Shown here: one piece after another, positions 17,524 through 27,407 of the stretch | How the letters are laid out: the number at the start of each line of letters is the position of its first letter | Position numbering within the stretch: the first letter of the stretch is position 1 | Source: Zoogloea sp. | GTDB lineage: Bacteria > Pseudomonadota > Gammaproteobacteria > Burkholderiales > Rhodocyclaceae | Direction: 5' to 3' | DNA length: 64,000 nt | Assembly (NCBI RefSeq): GCF_030157465.1 | Contig: NZ_JAOAUU010000060.1 | Location: 93,265-157,264 of the forward strand | Program-made: the position numbers and the translations under genes | The notes under the pieces: generated by a model | Told to the model about the DNA's origin: nothing | The model's database searches: none | What the model saw: only the letters and a program-made list of their open reading frames with translations

Positions 17524-18377
17524 AAGGCCTCCCGCCGGCGCAGGTAACTTGCAAAGCGCGGCACACCGTCCTGGGTCAGATCCCGGTAAACAAAAGTGAT
17601 CTGGCTACCCACCGGAGGCGGCGCACGGCGTTCGACGTCGCTGAAGCCGGTGCCGATCTGGAAACGCACGCCGCCGGCAGTTTCCACCAGCAGCGAGCCC
17701 ATCATGCCCTCGAGCCGCCCACGGCCCGGCAGATGGGCGATGACCGTGGCCTCGGTGTCGAAGAGCGGCTTCAATTTGAGCAGGGCGTCGCTGCGGCCGG
17801 TGACGTAGGGCGCGTCGGCCCGGTGCAGCATCAGGCCCTCGCCGCCGCCCTTCACCACTTCGTCGAGCCTGGCCTGAAGCGCCGCCCGGTCGGCCACGCG
17901 AAACTGTTCAACGACCTGCAGCCAGGGCACGCCGGCCCGCGCGACGATGGCGCGCAGGCTGTCGATGCGTTCGCTGAAGCTGCCGGCGCCGTCCGGCTGC
18001 TCGAAAACCATGAACTTAACGCGGCGCCAGTCTTCATCCCGCGGCGCCTTGCGGCGCACGATGCCGGAAAGCGCCTCGAACTGGCCGCGGGCGATCCACA
18101 ACTCGCCATCCAGCGGCTCGGCGGGCAGGCCGGCGATAAACCATTCGGGCGCATTCACCGGGCGCCCGCTCCGAAAGCGCAGACTGCGCCCATCCCACAG
18201 GGCACGGGCGCCATCGAGTTTTTCGCTGACCCAGTAACGCGTCACGTCCACGTCGCCGCGCAGCACTTCGGCGAGCAACAGCGGCGGCGCAGCCAGGGAC
18301 AGCCCCGGCGCCGTAAAAGCAAGAAGCATCACCCCGCAGCGCAACCAGACGCGACGGGCAAGGCGTGAAGGCGTCAT
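17520..18377 (-). CDS. Exported ATP-dependent DNA ligase (LigE type)
   Basis: The 285-aa precursor has an N-terminal signal sequence (RRVWLRCGVMLLAFTAPGLS, cleavage near LAA) and then a minimal ligase. The adenylated-lysine motif I is EKLDGARALWDG, motif III is FMVFEQPDG, motif IV EGLMLH and motif V LLKLKP, followed by a short OB domain. This is the domain content of Lig E, a small ligase thought to act in the periplasm on incoming or extracellular DNA. The ATG at 18377 shares its A with the glycosyltransferase TGA; another ATG lies three codons upstream. Its place inside a polysaccharide operon is unusual. Confidence 0.9.
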   Translation of the reverse strand: MTPSRLARRVWLRCGVMLLAFTAPGLSLAAPPLLLAEVLRGDVDVTRYWVSEKLDGARALWDGRSLRFRSGRPVNAPEWFIAGLPAEPLDGELWIARGQFEALSGIVRRKAPRDEDWRRVKFMVFEQPDGAGSFSERIDSLRAIVARAGVPWLQVVEQFRVADRAALQARLDEVVKGGGEGLMLHRADAPYVTGRSDALLKLKPLFDTEATVIAHLPGRGRLEGMMGSLLVETAGGVRFQIGTGFSDVERRAPPPVGSQITFVYRDLTQDGVPRFASYLRRREAF

Positions 18378-19165
18378 CAGAACCATTTCCAGCCGTGCAG
18401 TCGAAAGAAAGTCGCGGCACCCCGCACGAACAGGCCGATGTGGCGCAATCCCTTGCGCGCCGCGTGGCCGCCATGATGCACGACTTTCACCGCCGGAACA
18501 TATGCGATACGGGTTTTCCGGGCCACGCGCAGGCTGAGGTCGTAGTCTTCGAAATACAGGAAGAAACGCGGATCGAAACCGCCCGCCTCGCGCAGCACCG
18601 CGGTGCGGAACAGCATGCAGGCGCCGCTGACCAGGGGCGGATCCCAGACCACCTGATCGCCGATCACGTCGCGCATTTCGTAGCGGGCCAGGCGGGCCGC
18701 GAAACGCTGGCGCAACCAGCCGGGCGCAAAGCCCCGCAGGAAGAGATCGAACACCGCCGGCACGCGCTTGCAGAGATATTGCACGCGGCCGTCGTCCCAG
18801 TGGGCCGCGGGCGCCAGCAGGCCGCATTCGGGATGGGCACGCATGAAGGCCCGTGCCTCGCACAGGGCGTCGGGCGCCAGTTCGAGATCGGGATTGAGAA
18901 TCAGGTGATAGTCGCCGGCACCGGCAAGGCTGAGGTTGTGGCCGCAGCCGAAACCCACGTTGCCCTGCCCCGAAAACACGTGCACGCGCCAGTCGTCCGG
19001 CAGCGCGAGAAAAGCCAGGGCCTCCTCGCTGCCGCCGTTGTCGATGAGAAAAAGGTCGGGGACGACACCCGCCTCGCGGCTCGCCACCACCAGCGAGGCG
19101 AGCGTGGCCCGCAAGAGGCCGGAGTCGGGCCGGTACAGCACGAGGCTGACGGTCAGGCGCTCCAT
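18377..19165 (-). CDS. Glycosyltransferase family 2 (rhamnosyltransferase-like)
   Basis: The 262-aa GT-A enzyme would add a sugar to a lipid-linked saccharide at the cytoplasmic face. It begins MERLTVSLVLYRPDSGLL, has GQGNVGFGCGHNLSL near residue 87, the DxD-like LILNPDLEL, and the acceptor-side motif FDPRFFLYFEDYDLSLRV. These match WbbL-like rhamnosyltransferases, but donor and acceptor are not provable. The ATG at 19165 has an AGGGG upstream. It is the second cistron of the operon and overlaps the ligase start. Confidence 0.87.
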   Translation of the reverse strand: MERLTVSLVLYRPDSGLLRATLASLVVASREAGVVPDLFLIDNGGSEEALAFLALPDDWRVHVFSGQGNVGFGCGHNLSLAGAGDYHLILNPDLELAPDALCEARAFMRAHPECGLLAPAAHWDDGRVQYLCKRVPAVFDLFLRGFAPGWLRQRFAARLARYEMRDVIGDQVVWDPPLVSGACMLFRTAVLREAGGFDPRFFLYFEDYDLSLRVARKTRIAYVPAVKVVHHGGHAARKGLRHIGLFVRGAATFFRLHGWKWF

Positions 19166-19202
19166 GAACCCCTTGCCTTGTCGGCCACGGGCAGGCCCCG
19201 CA

Positions 19203-20210
19203 TCAAACCTTGTAGTAGTTGCGATACCACTCGACGAAGCGGCCGATACCCACCGGGACCGGGGTTTCCGGCTTGAAGCCGGTCCAGGCGTTGAGGGCGT
19301 CGGTGTTGGCGTAAGTCGCCGGCACGTCGCCGTCCTGCAGCGGCATGAAGTTCTTCTCGGCCTTCTTGCCGACAGCATCCTCGATGGCCTCGACGAAGGC
19401 CATCAGCTCGACCGGATTGTTGTTGCCGATGTTGAACACGCGGAAGGGCACGTTGCTGGTGGCGGGATCGGGATTGTTGGCGTCGTAGGCCGGGTCCGCC
19501 TCGGCAACGCGATCGAGGGTGCGGATGACGCCCTCCACGATGTCATCCACAAAGGTGAAGTCGCGCTTCATCTTGCCGTGGTTGAACACGTCGATGGGCC
19601 GCCCTTCGAGGATGGCCTTGGTGAACAGGAACAGCGCCATGTCCGGACGCCCCCACGGGCCATACACGGTGAAGAAGCGCAGGCCGGTGGTCGGCAGGCC
19701 GTAGAGATGGCTGTAGGTGTGAGCCATCAACTCGTTGGCCTTTTTGGTGGCGGCGTAAATGCTGACCGGATGATCGACGCTGTCGCTCTCCGAGAAAGGC
19801 ATTTTGGTGTTGCCGCCATACACGCTGGAGCTGCTGGCATACACCAGGTGCTGCACCTTGTTGTGACGACAGCCTTCGAGGATGTTCATGAAGCCGGCGA
19901 GGTTGCTCTCCACGTAGGCGTGGGGATTGACCAGCGAGTAGCGCACGCCGGCCTGGGCGGCCAGGTGGATGACGCGATCGAACTTCTCTTCGGCGAAGAG
20001 CTTTTCCATGCCGTCCCGGTCGGCCACGTCGAGTTTCACGAAACGGAAGTTCGCGTGGGGCGTGAGGCGGGCCAGGCGGTCGAGCTTGAGCTGGACGTCG
20101 TAGTAGTCGTTGAGATTGTCGAGACCGACAACCTCGTCGCCTCGCGCCAGCAGGATCTGGCTGGCATGCATGCCGATGAAGCCGGCTGCGCCGGTGACGA
20201 GAATTTTCAT
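19203..20210 (-). CDS. UDP-glucuronate 4-epimerase-like NAD-dependent epimerase
   Basis: The 335-aa extended SDR has the NAD loop [16 protein letters not shown] at the N-terminus, [18 protein letters not shown] near residue 31 (characteristic of uronate epimerases), and YAATKKANE with the catalytic Tyr and Lys. It also has [19 protein letters not shown], again typical of the UDP-GlcA 4-epimerase clade, which makes UDP-GalA. It is the first gene of the minus-strand polysaccharide operon and divergent from waaA across 222 nt. Confidence 0.9.
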   Translation of the reverse strand: MKILVTGAAGFIGMHASQILLARGDEVVGLDNLNDYYDVQLKLDRLARLTPHANFRFVKLDVADRDGMEKLFAEEKFDRVIHLAAQAGVRYSLVNPHAYVESNLAGFMNILEGCRHNKVQHLVYASSSSVYGGNTKMPFSESDSVDHPVSIYAATKKANELMAHTYSHLYGLPTTGLRFFTVYGPWGRPDMALFLFTKAILEGRPIDVFNHGKMKRDFTFVDDIVEGVIRTLDRVAEADPAYDANNPDPATSNVPFRVFNIGNNNPVELMAFVEAIEDAVGKKAEKNFMPLQDGDVPATYANTDALNAWTGFKPETPVPVGIGRFVEWYRNYYKV

Positions 20211-20432
20211 GGTCGTGGGGACGATGGGTGTTATTGGGGTGGGCAGCAACCGGGCAAAATTGCGACGGCGCCAGTCGTCAGCCCGGCATTTTCGCACGCT
20301 CACGTGACGCGGGTAAATGCAGGACACAACTTGTCCGTGGCATCTGCAACGCCCGCTATACTTCCGTCGCCCAAGCACCGGCCAGGCCTGCCCGAACCAC
20401 CGAACAAGACACCCTCCGGGTCATCCATCCCC

Positions 20433-21731
20433 TTGATTCTCCGAAACCTTTACACCGCCGTCTGGTATGTTGCCGCGCCCCTCATCGGCCTGCGCCTGGC
20501 ATGGCGCGCGCGCCGCCAGCCGGAATACCTGCAACATCTGGGCGAACGCGTGGGCGGCTACACAACGCAGATGGCCGGGCCGGTGATCTGGCTGCACGCG
20601 GTATCGGTGGGCGAAACCCGCGCCTGCGCGCCCCTGCTCCACGCCCTGCTCGAGGCCCACCCGGATCACAGCCTGCTCCTGACCCACATGACGCCCACCG
20701 GCCGGGCCACCGCCGCCGAGCTTTTTGGCGAACTCGCGCCACGGGTTCAAAGCGTCTATCTGCCCTACGACACGCCGTGGGCCGTGGCCCGCTTTCTGCG
20801 GCACTTTCACCCGCGCATCGGCATCCTGATGGAAACCGAGCTGTGGCCCAACCTCATCGAGGGCTGCCGCAATACCGGCACCCCGCTGGCGATGGTCAAT
20901 GCCCGCCTGTCAGCGCGCTCGGCCCGTGGCTACGGGCGCCTGGGAGCCCTGGCCCGCAAGGCCTTCGCCCACTTGTCGGCCATCGGCGCGCAAACCGAAG
21001 CCGACGGCCAGCGCATGTCGGCCCTCGGCGCCCGCTACGTGATGGTCACCGGCAACATCAAGTTCGACATCACACCGCCGCCGGCCATGCTGGCGCTGGG
21101 TGCCGACTTCCGCAACCGCTTCGGCCCGGAGCGTCGGGTGCTCCTTGCCGCCAGCACCCGCGAGGGCGAGGAAGGGCCGCTGCTCGAAGCCTTTGGCCGC
21201 CTGTGCCCGCCGGATGTGCTGCTGGTGCTGGTGCCCCGCCACCCGCAGCGCTTCGACGAGGTGGCCAAACTGGTCAAGCGCGCCGGCCTCAGCCTGCAAA
21301 AGCGCTCGAAAGATGTTCCGGTAATGGCCGAAACCCGGGTCTGGCTGGGCGATTCGATGGGCGAGATGTACGCCTATTACGCCGCGGCCGGCGTGGCGGT
21401 GATTGGCGGATCATGGGAGAAACTCGGCGGGCAGAACCCCATCGAGGCCAGCGCGGTGGGCTGCCCGGTGATCCTCGGCCCCCACACCTTCAATTTTTCG
21501 GTGGTGTGCGAGCAGGCCATCGAAGTCGATGCCGCCCTGCGCGCCGACAACATCGAGAACGGCATTCAGGCCGCGCTCGAAATCCTCGACAACCCGGCCC
21601 GCCGCAAGGCCATGGGCGAGGCCGGCAGCCGCTTCGCCCAGTCCCACCGGGGCGCCACCGGGCGCACGATGGACCTGCTGACCCCGCTCCTCAAAACAGC
21701 CCAGCCGCGCAAGCCTGGGCAACGCGAGTAA
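20433..21731 (+). CDS. waaA: 3-deoxy-D-manno-octulosonic acid transferase
   Basis: Inner-membrane GT-B enzyme that adds Kdo to lipid IVA from CMP-Kdo. The 432-aa protein has an N-terminal anchor (NLYTAVWYVAAPLIGLRLAW), then HAVSVGETRACAPLL, MTPTGRATAAELF and METELWPNLI, all typical of WaaA. Later come STREGEEGPLLEAF and GGSWEKLGGQNPIEASAVG for donor binding. The start is taken as TTG at 20433, placing the anchor at the N-terminus as in known homologues; no ATG or GTG fits, and the upstream in-frame sequence is non-coding. It converges on ubiA with 12 nt between. Confidence 0.93.
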   Translation: MILRNLYTAVWYVAAPLIGLRLAWRARRQPEYLQHLGERVGGYTTQMAGPVIWLHAVSVGETRACAPLLHALLEAHPDHSLLLTHMTPTGRATAAELFGELAPRVQSVYLPYDTPWAVARFLRHFHPRIGILMETELWPNLIEGCRNTGTPLAMVNARLSARSARGYGRLGALARKAFAHLSAIGAQTEADGQRMSALGARYVMVTGNIKFDITPPPAMLALGADFRNRFGPERRVLLAASTREGEEGPLLEAFGRLCPPDVLLVLVPRHPQRFDEVAKLVKRAGLSLQKRSKDVPVMAETRVWLGDSMGEMYAYYAAAGVAVIGGSWEKLGGQNPIEASAVGCPVILGPHTFNFSVVCEQAIEVDAALRADNIENGIQAALEILDNPARRKAMGEAGSRFAQSHRGATGRTMDLLTPLLKTAQPRKPGQRE

Positions 21732-21743
21732 GCGCAGCCCCGG

Positions 21744-22628
21744 CTAACGCATCCAGTAGTCCAGCACCCAGCCTGCAAAAATCGCCGCGCCCACCCAGTT
21801 GTTGTGCAGGAAGGCCTTGAAGCACTTGGGCCGGTCGCGCTCGCGGATCAGCGTGTAGTGATAGGCGATGATCCCGGCCGACACCACCAGCCCGGCCAGA
21901 AAGATCGCGCCGCCGCCGGTGGCGAGGCCGACCCAGCCGAGAATCAGCAGGGTTGCCGCGTAGCACGCCATCACCGCCGCCACGTCAAAGCGGCCAAAGG
22001 TGATCGCCGAGGTCTTGATGCCGATCTTCAGGTCGTCGGGGCGATCGACCATCGCGTACTCGGTATCGTAGGCCACCGCCCAGAACACGTTGGCGAGCAG
22101 CATCATCCAGGCCTCGAGCGGAATGTCGTTCTGGAAGGCGGCAAAGGCCATCGGAATGCCAAAGCCGAAGGCAATCCCCAGGTAAGCCTGGGGAATCGCG
22201 AAAAAGCGCTTGGTAAAGGGGTAGCTCCCGGCCAGGAAAACCGCCGGCACGCTCATCGCGATGGTCAGGCCGTTGAGGGGCAGCACCAGCAAGAAGGACA
22301 GCACCGACAGCCCGGCCGCCAGCCACAGCGCCTCTTTCGGGCTGACCCGCCGGGCCGCCAGCGGGCGGTTGCGGGTGCGCTCCACATGGCCGTCGAAATC
22401 CTTGTCCGCGTAGTCGTTGATCACGCAGCCGGCCGAGCGCATCAGCACCGTGCCGATCACGAAGATCGCCACGATCCACGGCGCCGGCCGCCCGTCGCTG
22501 GCCACCCACAGCGCCCACAGGGTCGGCCACAGCAGCAGCAGGATGCCGATGGGCTTGTCGAGGCGCATCAGTTTTTCGTATTCGGACAGGCGCTGGCTCA
22601 GGGTCAGGGACGGGGTCGAGGAAGTCAT
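21744..22628 (-). CDS. ubiA: 4-hydroxybenzoate polyprenyltransferase
   Basis: Membrane prenyltransferase that attaches the polyprenyl tail to 4-hydroxybenzoate in ubiquinone synthesis. The 294-aa protein has both Asp-rich motifs: [20 protein letters not shown] near residue 70, and [19 protein letters not shown] near residue 190. Multiple hydrophobic helices fit the family. Its ATG overlaps the ubiC stop by 4 nt, so product-forming and product-using enzymes are coupled. Confidence 0.95.
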   Translation of the reverse strand: MTSSTPSLTLSQRLSEYEKLMRLDKPIGILLLLWPTLWALWVASDGRPAPWIVAIFVIGTVLMRSAGCVINDYADKDFDGHVERTRNRPLAARRVSPKEALWLAAGLSVLSFLLVLPLNGLTIAMSVPAVFLAGSYPFTKRFFAIPQAYLGIAFGFGIPMAFAAFQNDIPLEAWMMLLANVFWAVAYDTEYAMVDRPDDLKIGIKTSAITFGRFDVAAVMACYAATLLILGWVGLATGGGAIFLAGLVVSAGIIAYHYTLIRERDRPKCFKAFLHNNWVGAAIFAGWVLDYWMR

Positions 22629-23179
22629 GGGGCCAGGTTCAGGATTGCAGGCAAAAAGATTTCGGTGATCAGGAGCGGCACGCCGCCCCGGTGAAAGGCC
22701 GAACGCCGCGCCCACAGGGCGGGCAGATCGTCATGGCCGGTGGCGCGCGCGGCATGATGCCAGCGCGAATCGCGGGCATCCAGGCGGGCCGCCTCCAGCG
22801 GCGCACGGCGCACCCGCGGATCATCGAACAGCACCGCCGCCAGCGGCCGCCCGCCCAGGCCGCGCAACAGGTGCCAGGCGGCCGGAACCGTCGTCTCCGC
22901 CACCAGCGAGCGGGCGAACACCACCGGCTCGCCGTCGGCGATCAGCAGCACTTCGCGCTGCCACACGCTGCCGTGGCGATGCACACCGAGGGCCGCCAGC
23001 TCGTCGGGCAGCACGGCGCCCTTGCCCTGAAAAACCACCTGCAACGAAAACTGCCCGCAGCGGGCCCGGATACGTGCGGTGAGCGAACTATCGTCGGTCA
23101 GCCAGCCGCGCATGCCGCGCGGCGCACGCCAGGCCGCCATACGGAAGGGATCACGGCCCGGAAAATGGGCGAGGGTCAT
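22625..23179 (-). CDS. ubiC: Chorismate pyruvate-lyase
   Basis: Converts chorismate to 4-hydroxybenzoate and pyruvate, the entry to ubiquinone synthesis. The 184-aa product resembles UbiC in size. Recognisable features include the N-terminal [16 protein letters not shown], the [19 protein letters not shown] strand with its conserved Arg, and the C-terminal [20 protein letters not shown]. Sequence conservation in this family is modest, but the overlap with ubiA makes the call secure. Its product could also feed the aryl-polyene ligase at 28375. Confidence 0.9.
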   Translation of the reverse strand: MTLAHFPGRDPFRMAAWRAPRGMRGWLTDDSSLTARIRARCGQFSLQVVFQGKGAVLPDELAALGVHRHGSVWQREVLLIADGEPVVFARSLVAETTVPAAWHLLRGLGGRPLAAVLFDDPRVRRAPLEAARLDARDSRWHHAARATGHDDLPALWARRSAFHRGGVPLLITEIFLPAILNLAP

Positions 23180-23263
23180 GGAAAGCGGAAAAGGGTTGAA
23201 GCGGGCGCAATTGTAGGGGGTCAGGGCACGACTTTGTAAGGGCGAACACCCACCGCCGCACCC

Positions 23264-25372
23264 TCACGCCTTGAGCAGCGAGGCGCGTCCGCCGAACCAG
23301 CGCGCGGTCACCGCGTCGGCCACCCGCGGCGCGTCCTGCAGGATTTCCTCGGCCAGTCCGCGGGCGATTTCCACGAGGCCGGCGTCTTCTTCCAGGTCGG
23401 CATAGCGCAGCAGCGGCACGCCGCTCTGGCGGGCACCGATGAATTCGCCGGGGCCGCGGATGCGCAGATCCTCGCGGGCGATGATGAAGCCGTCGGTGTG
23501 CTCGTAGATCGCCTTGAGGCGCTCGCGGCCGGTTTGCGACAGCGGCTGGGCAAAGATCAGGATGCAGGCCGACTCATGGGCCCCGCGCCCCACGCGCCCG
23601 CGCAACTGGTGAAGCTGGGCGAGGCCGAAGCGTTCGGCGTGCTCGATGACCATCAGGCTGGCGTTGGGCACGTCCACGCCCACCTCGATCACCGTGGTCG
23701 CCACCAGCACCTTGATGTCGCCCGCCACAAAAGCCGCCATCGTCGCCGATTTGACGTCGTTCTTGAGGCGGCCATGCACCAGCCCGACGGCCAGATCAGG
23801 CAGCGCGGCAGACAGCATTTCATAGCTTTCTTCGGCCGTCTTGAGCTGCAACGCCTCGGATTCCTCGATCAGCGGGCACACCCAGTAGGCCTGGCGACCC
23901 GTCACGCAGGCGTCGTGGACGCGGCGAATCACCTCCTCGCGACGCGCCTCGGCCACCAGTTTGGTCACGATGGGGGTGCGCCCGGGGGGCAGTTCGTCGA
24001 GCACGGAGACGTCGAGGTCGGCGTAGTAGCTCATCGCCAGCGTGCGCGGAATCGGCGTGGCGGACATCATCAGCATGTGCGGCGATTCGCCGGCCTTGCC
24101 CTTTTCGCGCAGGGCCAGGCGCTGGCGCACGCCAAAGCGGTGCTGTTCATCGACCACCGCCAGCGCCAGGCCGGGCAGGGTGACCGGATCTTCGATCAGC
24201 GCGTGGGTGCCCACGGCCAGCAGGATTTCACCGGCGGCGAGGCGCGCCAGCGTGGCCTCTCGTTCTTTTTTCTTGCGGCTGCCGGACAGCCAGGCCACCT
24301 CCAGCCCGATCGGCGTGAGCCAGTCGGTGAGCTTGCGGTAGTGCTGCTCGGCAAGGATTTCGGTGGGCGCCATCAGCACCGCCTGGCGCCCGTTTTCGGC
24401 CGCCTGCAGCATGGCCAGCGCGGCGACGCAGGTTTTGCCGCTGCCCACGTCGCCCTGCAGGAGGCGCTGCATCGGATGATCCGAGGCGAGATCGGCGGCG
24501 ATCTCGGAAAAAGCGCGGCGCTGGGCGCCAGTCAGCGCAAAGGGCAGCTGCTTGAGCAATTCGCGGGTCAGCGTGTCCCGCTGGGGCAGGCTGGCGGCGT
24601 TCTTGGCCCGGCGGGCGGCGTAGGCCCGGCGCAGCGAAATCTGCTGGGCCAGCAGTTCATCCAGTTTGATGCGCTGCCAGGCCGGATGGCCGCGATCCTC
24701 GATGTCGAGGATGGACACCGACGGCGGTGGCGCGTGCAGCATGCGCAGCGCGTCGGGCAGCGCCGGCAGGTTGAGGTTGCGACGCAGCGCCTCGGGCAGC
24801 TCGTCGCGCATGTCGTTGTGGCGCAGCGCGCCGGCGATGATCTTGCGCAGCGCCGACTGGGCGAGGCCCGCGGTGGTCGGGTAGATCGGCGTGAGGCTTT
24901 CGGGCAGCGGCTCGCCGGCCGCCACCGGCTTGATCCGCGGATGGATCATTTCGGCGCCGAAAAAACCGTCGCGCAGCTCGCCAAAAATGCGCAGGCGGGC
25001 GCCGGCGGCCATCTGCTTTTGCTGGCTGGGGTAAAAGTGCACGAAGCGCAGCATCACCTCGCCGCTGGCATCCGCGGCGCGGGCCACCAGCTGGCGGCGC
25101 GGCGGCGGCGTGACTTCGCAGGACAGCACCTCGACCTCGCACTGCACCGCAATGCCGGGCCGGGCGTCGGCCAGCATGGTGAGGCGGGTTTCGTCCTCGT
25201 AGCGCAGCGGCAGGTGCAGGATCAGGTCGGCCGGCGAAAAAACGTCGATCTTCGCCAGCCGCTCGGCGAGCTGCGGCCCCACGCCCGGCCAGCCGCGCAC
25301 CGCCGCCTTTTTGGGCGGCGCGGCTTCAGGCGCAGGATCGGCCGGCTTTTCGCCGACGGGCTCGACGAGCAC
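23264..25372 (-). CDS. recG: ATP-dependent DNA helicase RecG
   Basis: Branch-migrating helicase that remodels stalled forks and Holliday junctions. The 702-aa protein has the wedge/OB domain (about residues 45-230) and superfamily 2 motifs: Walker A LLQGDVGSGKTCVAAL, DEQHRFGVRQR (the DEQH box), MMSATPIPRTLAMS, and the C-terminal helicase motif QLHQLRGRVGRG. The GTG at 25372, 10 nt after the ridA stop, gives the expected length. An upstream frame overlapping ridA is less likely. Confidence 0.94.
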   Translation of the reverse strand: MLVEPVGEKPADPAPEAAPPKKAAVRGWPGVGPQLAERLAKIDVFSPADLILHLPLRYEDETRLTMLADARPGIAVQCEVEVLSCEVTPPPRRQLVARAADASGEVMLRFVHFYPSQQKQMAAGARLRIFGELRDGFFGAEMIHPRIKPVAAGEPLPESLTPIYPTTAGLAQSALRKIIAGALRHNDMRDELPEALRRNLNLPALPDALRMLHAPPPSVSILDIEDRGHPAWQRIKLDELLAQQISLRRAYAARRAKNAASLPQRDTLTRELLKQLPFALTGAQRRAFSEIAADLASDHPMQRLLQGDVGSGKTCVAALAMLQAAENGRQAVLMAPTEILAEQHYRKLTDWLTPIGLEVAWLSGSRKKKEREATLARLAAGEILLAVGTHALIEDPVTLPGLALAVVDEQHRFGVRQRLALREKGKAGESPHMLMMSATPIPRTLAMSYYADLDVSVLDELPPGRTPIVTKLVAEARREEVIRRVHDACVTGRQAYWVCPLIEESEALQLKTAEESYEMLSAALPDLAVGLVHGRLKNDVKSATMAAFVAGDIKVLVATTVIEVGVDVPNASLMVIEHAERFGLAQLHQLRGRVGRGAHESACILIFAQPLSQTGRERLKAIYEHTDGFIIAREDLRIRGPGEFIGARQSGVPLLRYADLEEDAGLVEIARGLAEEILQDAPRVADAVTARWFGGRASLLKA

Positions 25373-25382
25373 GGGCTCAGGC

Positions 25383-25763
25383 TCAGCCGATGACGAGGAT
25401 CGCGTCGGCCTCGACGACGGCGCCACGGGGCAGCTCCTTGACGCCGACGGCGGCGCGGGCTGGGTAGGGCTCGGCAAAGTAGCGGGCCATCACTTCGTTC
25501 ACCTTGGCAAAGTTGGCCAGGTCGGTGAGGTAGATGGTCAGCTTGACCGCGTCGGCCAGCGAGCCGCCAGCGGCTTCGGCCACCGCCTTGAGGTTTTCGA
25601 AAACGCGCACGGTCTGGGCTTCGAAGCCTTCGATCATCTGCATCGTCACCGGATCGAGGCCGATCTGGCCGGACAGGTAAACCGTGTTGCCGGCCTTGAC
25701 GGCCTGGGAATAGGTGCCGATGGCGGCGGGGGCGCTGGGGGTGGCGACGATCTGTTTGGACAT
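25383..25763 (-). CDS. ridA: RidA-family enamine/imine deaminase
   Basis: Hydrolyses reactive 2-aminoacrylate-type enamines released by PLP enzymes. The 126-aa product has canonical features: [20 protein letters not shown] at the N-terminus, SGQIGLDP, and the C-terminal signature [20 protein letters not shown] with the carboxylate-binding Arg. The ATG at 25763 gives the normal family length. It is the first gene of a ridA-recG run, and 150 nt separate it from the divergent dehydrogenase. Confidence 0.94.
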   Translation of the reverse strand: MSKQIVATPSAPAAIGTYSQAVKAGNTVYLSGQIGLDPVTMQMIEGFEAQTVRVFENLKAVAEAAGGSLADAVKLTIYLTDLANFAKVNEVMARYFAEPYPARAAVGVKELPRGAVVEADAILVIG

Positions 25764-25913
25764 GCGGGAAGGCTCCGGTGGTTGGAATCGCAACGGGAAG
25801 TTTACTGCGGGCGAGTTTACCGGGGGAAATGGCCGCGCGGCGCAGCGCATGGGTGGAAGGACGCAGGAAAAGCGCGCTAACCTAGCGGTTTGCCGCTTTT
25901 ACGTACCGATCCC

Positions 25914-27293
25914 ATGCCCTTGCCCGACACTTTCGCCCGCGCCCTCGCCGACCGCTTCGGCAAGCGCTTTTCGGCCGCCGAAGCCGTGCGCGCCCACCAC
26001 GGCCACGACGAATCCCATTTTTCCGACGCCCTGCCCGACGGCGTGGTGTGGCCGCATTCCACCGCCGAGGTGGTCGAAATCGTCAATCTGTGCCGCGAAC
26101 ACCGCGTGCCGCTGATCCCCTTCGGCGTCGGCAGTTCGCTCGAAGGGCACATTCTCGCCACCCACGGCGGGCTCAGTATCGACCTGTCGGAGATGAAGCA
26201 GGTGGTCGCCATTCACGACGAAGACATGGACGCCGTCGTCCAGCCCGGCGTGACGCGCAAGACGCTCAACGCCGCGCTGCACGGCAGCGGCCTGTTCTTT
26301 CCGATCGATCCGGGCGCCGACGCGTCGCTGGGCGGCATGGCCTCGACCCGCGCCTCCGGCACCAACGCCGTGCGCTACGGCACCATGCGCGAAAACGTGC
26401 TCGGGCTGGAAGTCGTTCTGGCGGACGGCCGCGTCATCCGCACCGGCGGCCGCTCGCGCAAATCGTCGGCCGGCTACGATCTCACCCGCCTTTTCGTGGG
26501 CTCGGAAGGCACGCTCGGCATCATCACCGAACTCACCGTGCGCCTGCACCCGCTGCCCGAAGCCGTATCCAGCGCCACCTGCGCCTTCCCGGATGTCGCC
26601 AGCGCCGTGCGCACCGTCATCCAGACCATCCAGCTCGGCGTGCCGGTGGCGCGCATCGAACTGCTCGACGCCCTCACCGTGCAGGCGGTCAATCGCTACA
26701 GCAAAACCACGCTGCGCGAATCGCCGATGCTGTTCTTCGAATTCCACGGCTCGCCCACCGGCGTCGAGGAGCAGGCCCACACCGTGCAGGACATCGCCCG
26801 CGACAACGGCGGCCAGGATTTCGAATGGGCCACCCGCCCCGAAGACCGCACCCGCCTGTGGCAGGCCCGCCACGACGTGCTCTTCGCCAGCCTCAACCTG
26901 CTGCCCGGCTGCCGCGGCATTTCCACCGATGTCTGCGTGCCCATCTCGCGCCTGGCCGAAGCCATCGCCGGCACCCAGCAAGACATCGCCCAGAGCGGCC
27001 TCATCGCCCCCATCGTCGGCCACGTGGGCGACGGCAACTTCCACGTCGTGATCCTCACCACGCCGGACGACCCTGCCCAGGTTCACGCCTCGGAAGAACT
27101 CGGCCGGCGCATCGTCGAGCGCGCCCTCGCCCTCGACGGCACCTGCACCGGCGAACATGGCATCGGCATCGGCAAGCGCGATTTCCTGCTCGCCGAACAC
27201 GGCGAAGGCGTGGCCGTGATGCAGAGCCTCAAAGCCGCCCTCGATCCGCTGAACATGATGAATCCGGGCAAGATTTTTGCCCTGCCCGGCTAA
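25914..27293 (+). CDS. FAD-binding D-lactate/glycolate-type dehydrogenase (GlcD family)
   Basis: The 459-aa flavoprotein would oxidise a D-2-hydroxyacid. The N-terminal FAD domain shows PLIPFGVGSSLEGHILATHG, PGADASLGGMASTRASGT and LFVGSEGTLGIITELTVRLH. The C-terminal catalytic domain has HVGDGNFHVVIL (probable metal/substrate ligands), GEHGIGIGKRDFL and MNPGKIFALPG. Candidate substrates are D-lactate, glycolate or D-2-hydroxyglutarate. The ATG at 25914 is preferred over a TTG at 25890. No glcE/glcF partners follow, so it resembles single-subunit Dld-type enzymes. Confidence 0.9.
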   Translation: MPLPDTFARALADRFGKRFSAAEAVRAHHGHDESHFSDALPDGVVWPHSTAEVVEIVNLCREHRVPLIPFGVGSSLEGHILATHGGLSIDLSEMKQVVAIHDEDMDAVVQPGVTRKTLNAALHGSGLFFPIDPGADASLGGMASTRASGTNAVRYGTMRENVLGLEVVLADGRVIRTGGRSRKSSAGYDLTRLFVGSEGTLGIITELTVRLHPLPEAVSSATCAFPDVASAVRTVIQTIQLGVPVARIELLDALTVQAVNRYSKTTLRESPMLFFEFHGSPTGVEEQAHTVQDIARDNGGQDFEWATRPEDRTRLWQARHDVLFASLNLLPGCRGISTDVCVPISRLAEAIAGTQQDIAQSGLIAPIVGHVGDGNFHVVILTTPDDPAQVHASEELGRRIVERALALDGTCTGEHGIGIGKRDFLLAEHGEGVAVMQSLKAALDPLNMMNPGKIFALPG

Positions 27294-27343
27294 GCGCCAA
27301 GCCTGCGCACGCATCCACCCCCGGGCCTGCGTGCGCGGGCTCG

Positions 27344-27352
27344 TGATAAAAT
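27344..27352 (+). promoter_or_regulatory. Candidate extended -10 promoter of the aryl-polyene gene train
   Basis: TGATAAAAT (TG at 27344-27345, -10 hexamer TAAAAT at 27347-27352) lies in an otherwise very GC-rich 114-nt gap, 56 nt before the ACP start. There is no good -35, as expected for an extended -10 element. Initiation would be near 27359. Confidence 0.42.
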
Positions 27353-27407
27353 TGCTCCCCGCCCAAGGCGCATGCAACACCCCGCCCGCCAAACCATCCG
27401 GAACACC

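Noticed and set aside
18936..20432. Long upstream extension of the waaA frame (part of a 931-codon open frame)
   Set aside because: It runs antisense through the epimerase and glycosyltransferase genes, has low-complexity shadow composition, and WaaA proteins start with the anchor at 20433.
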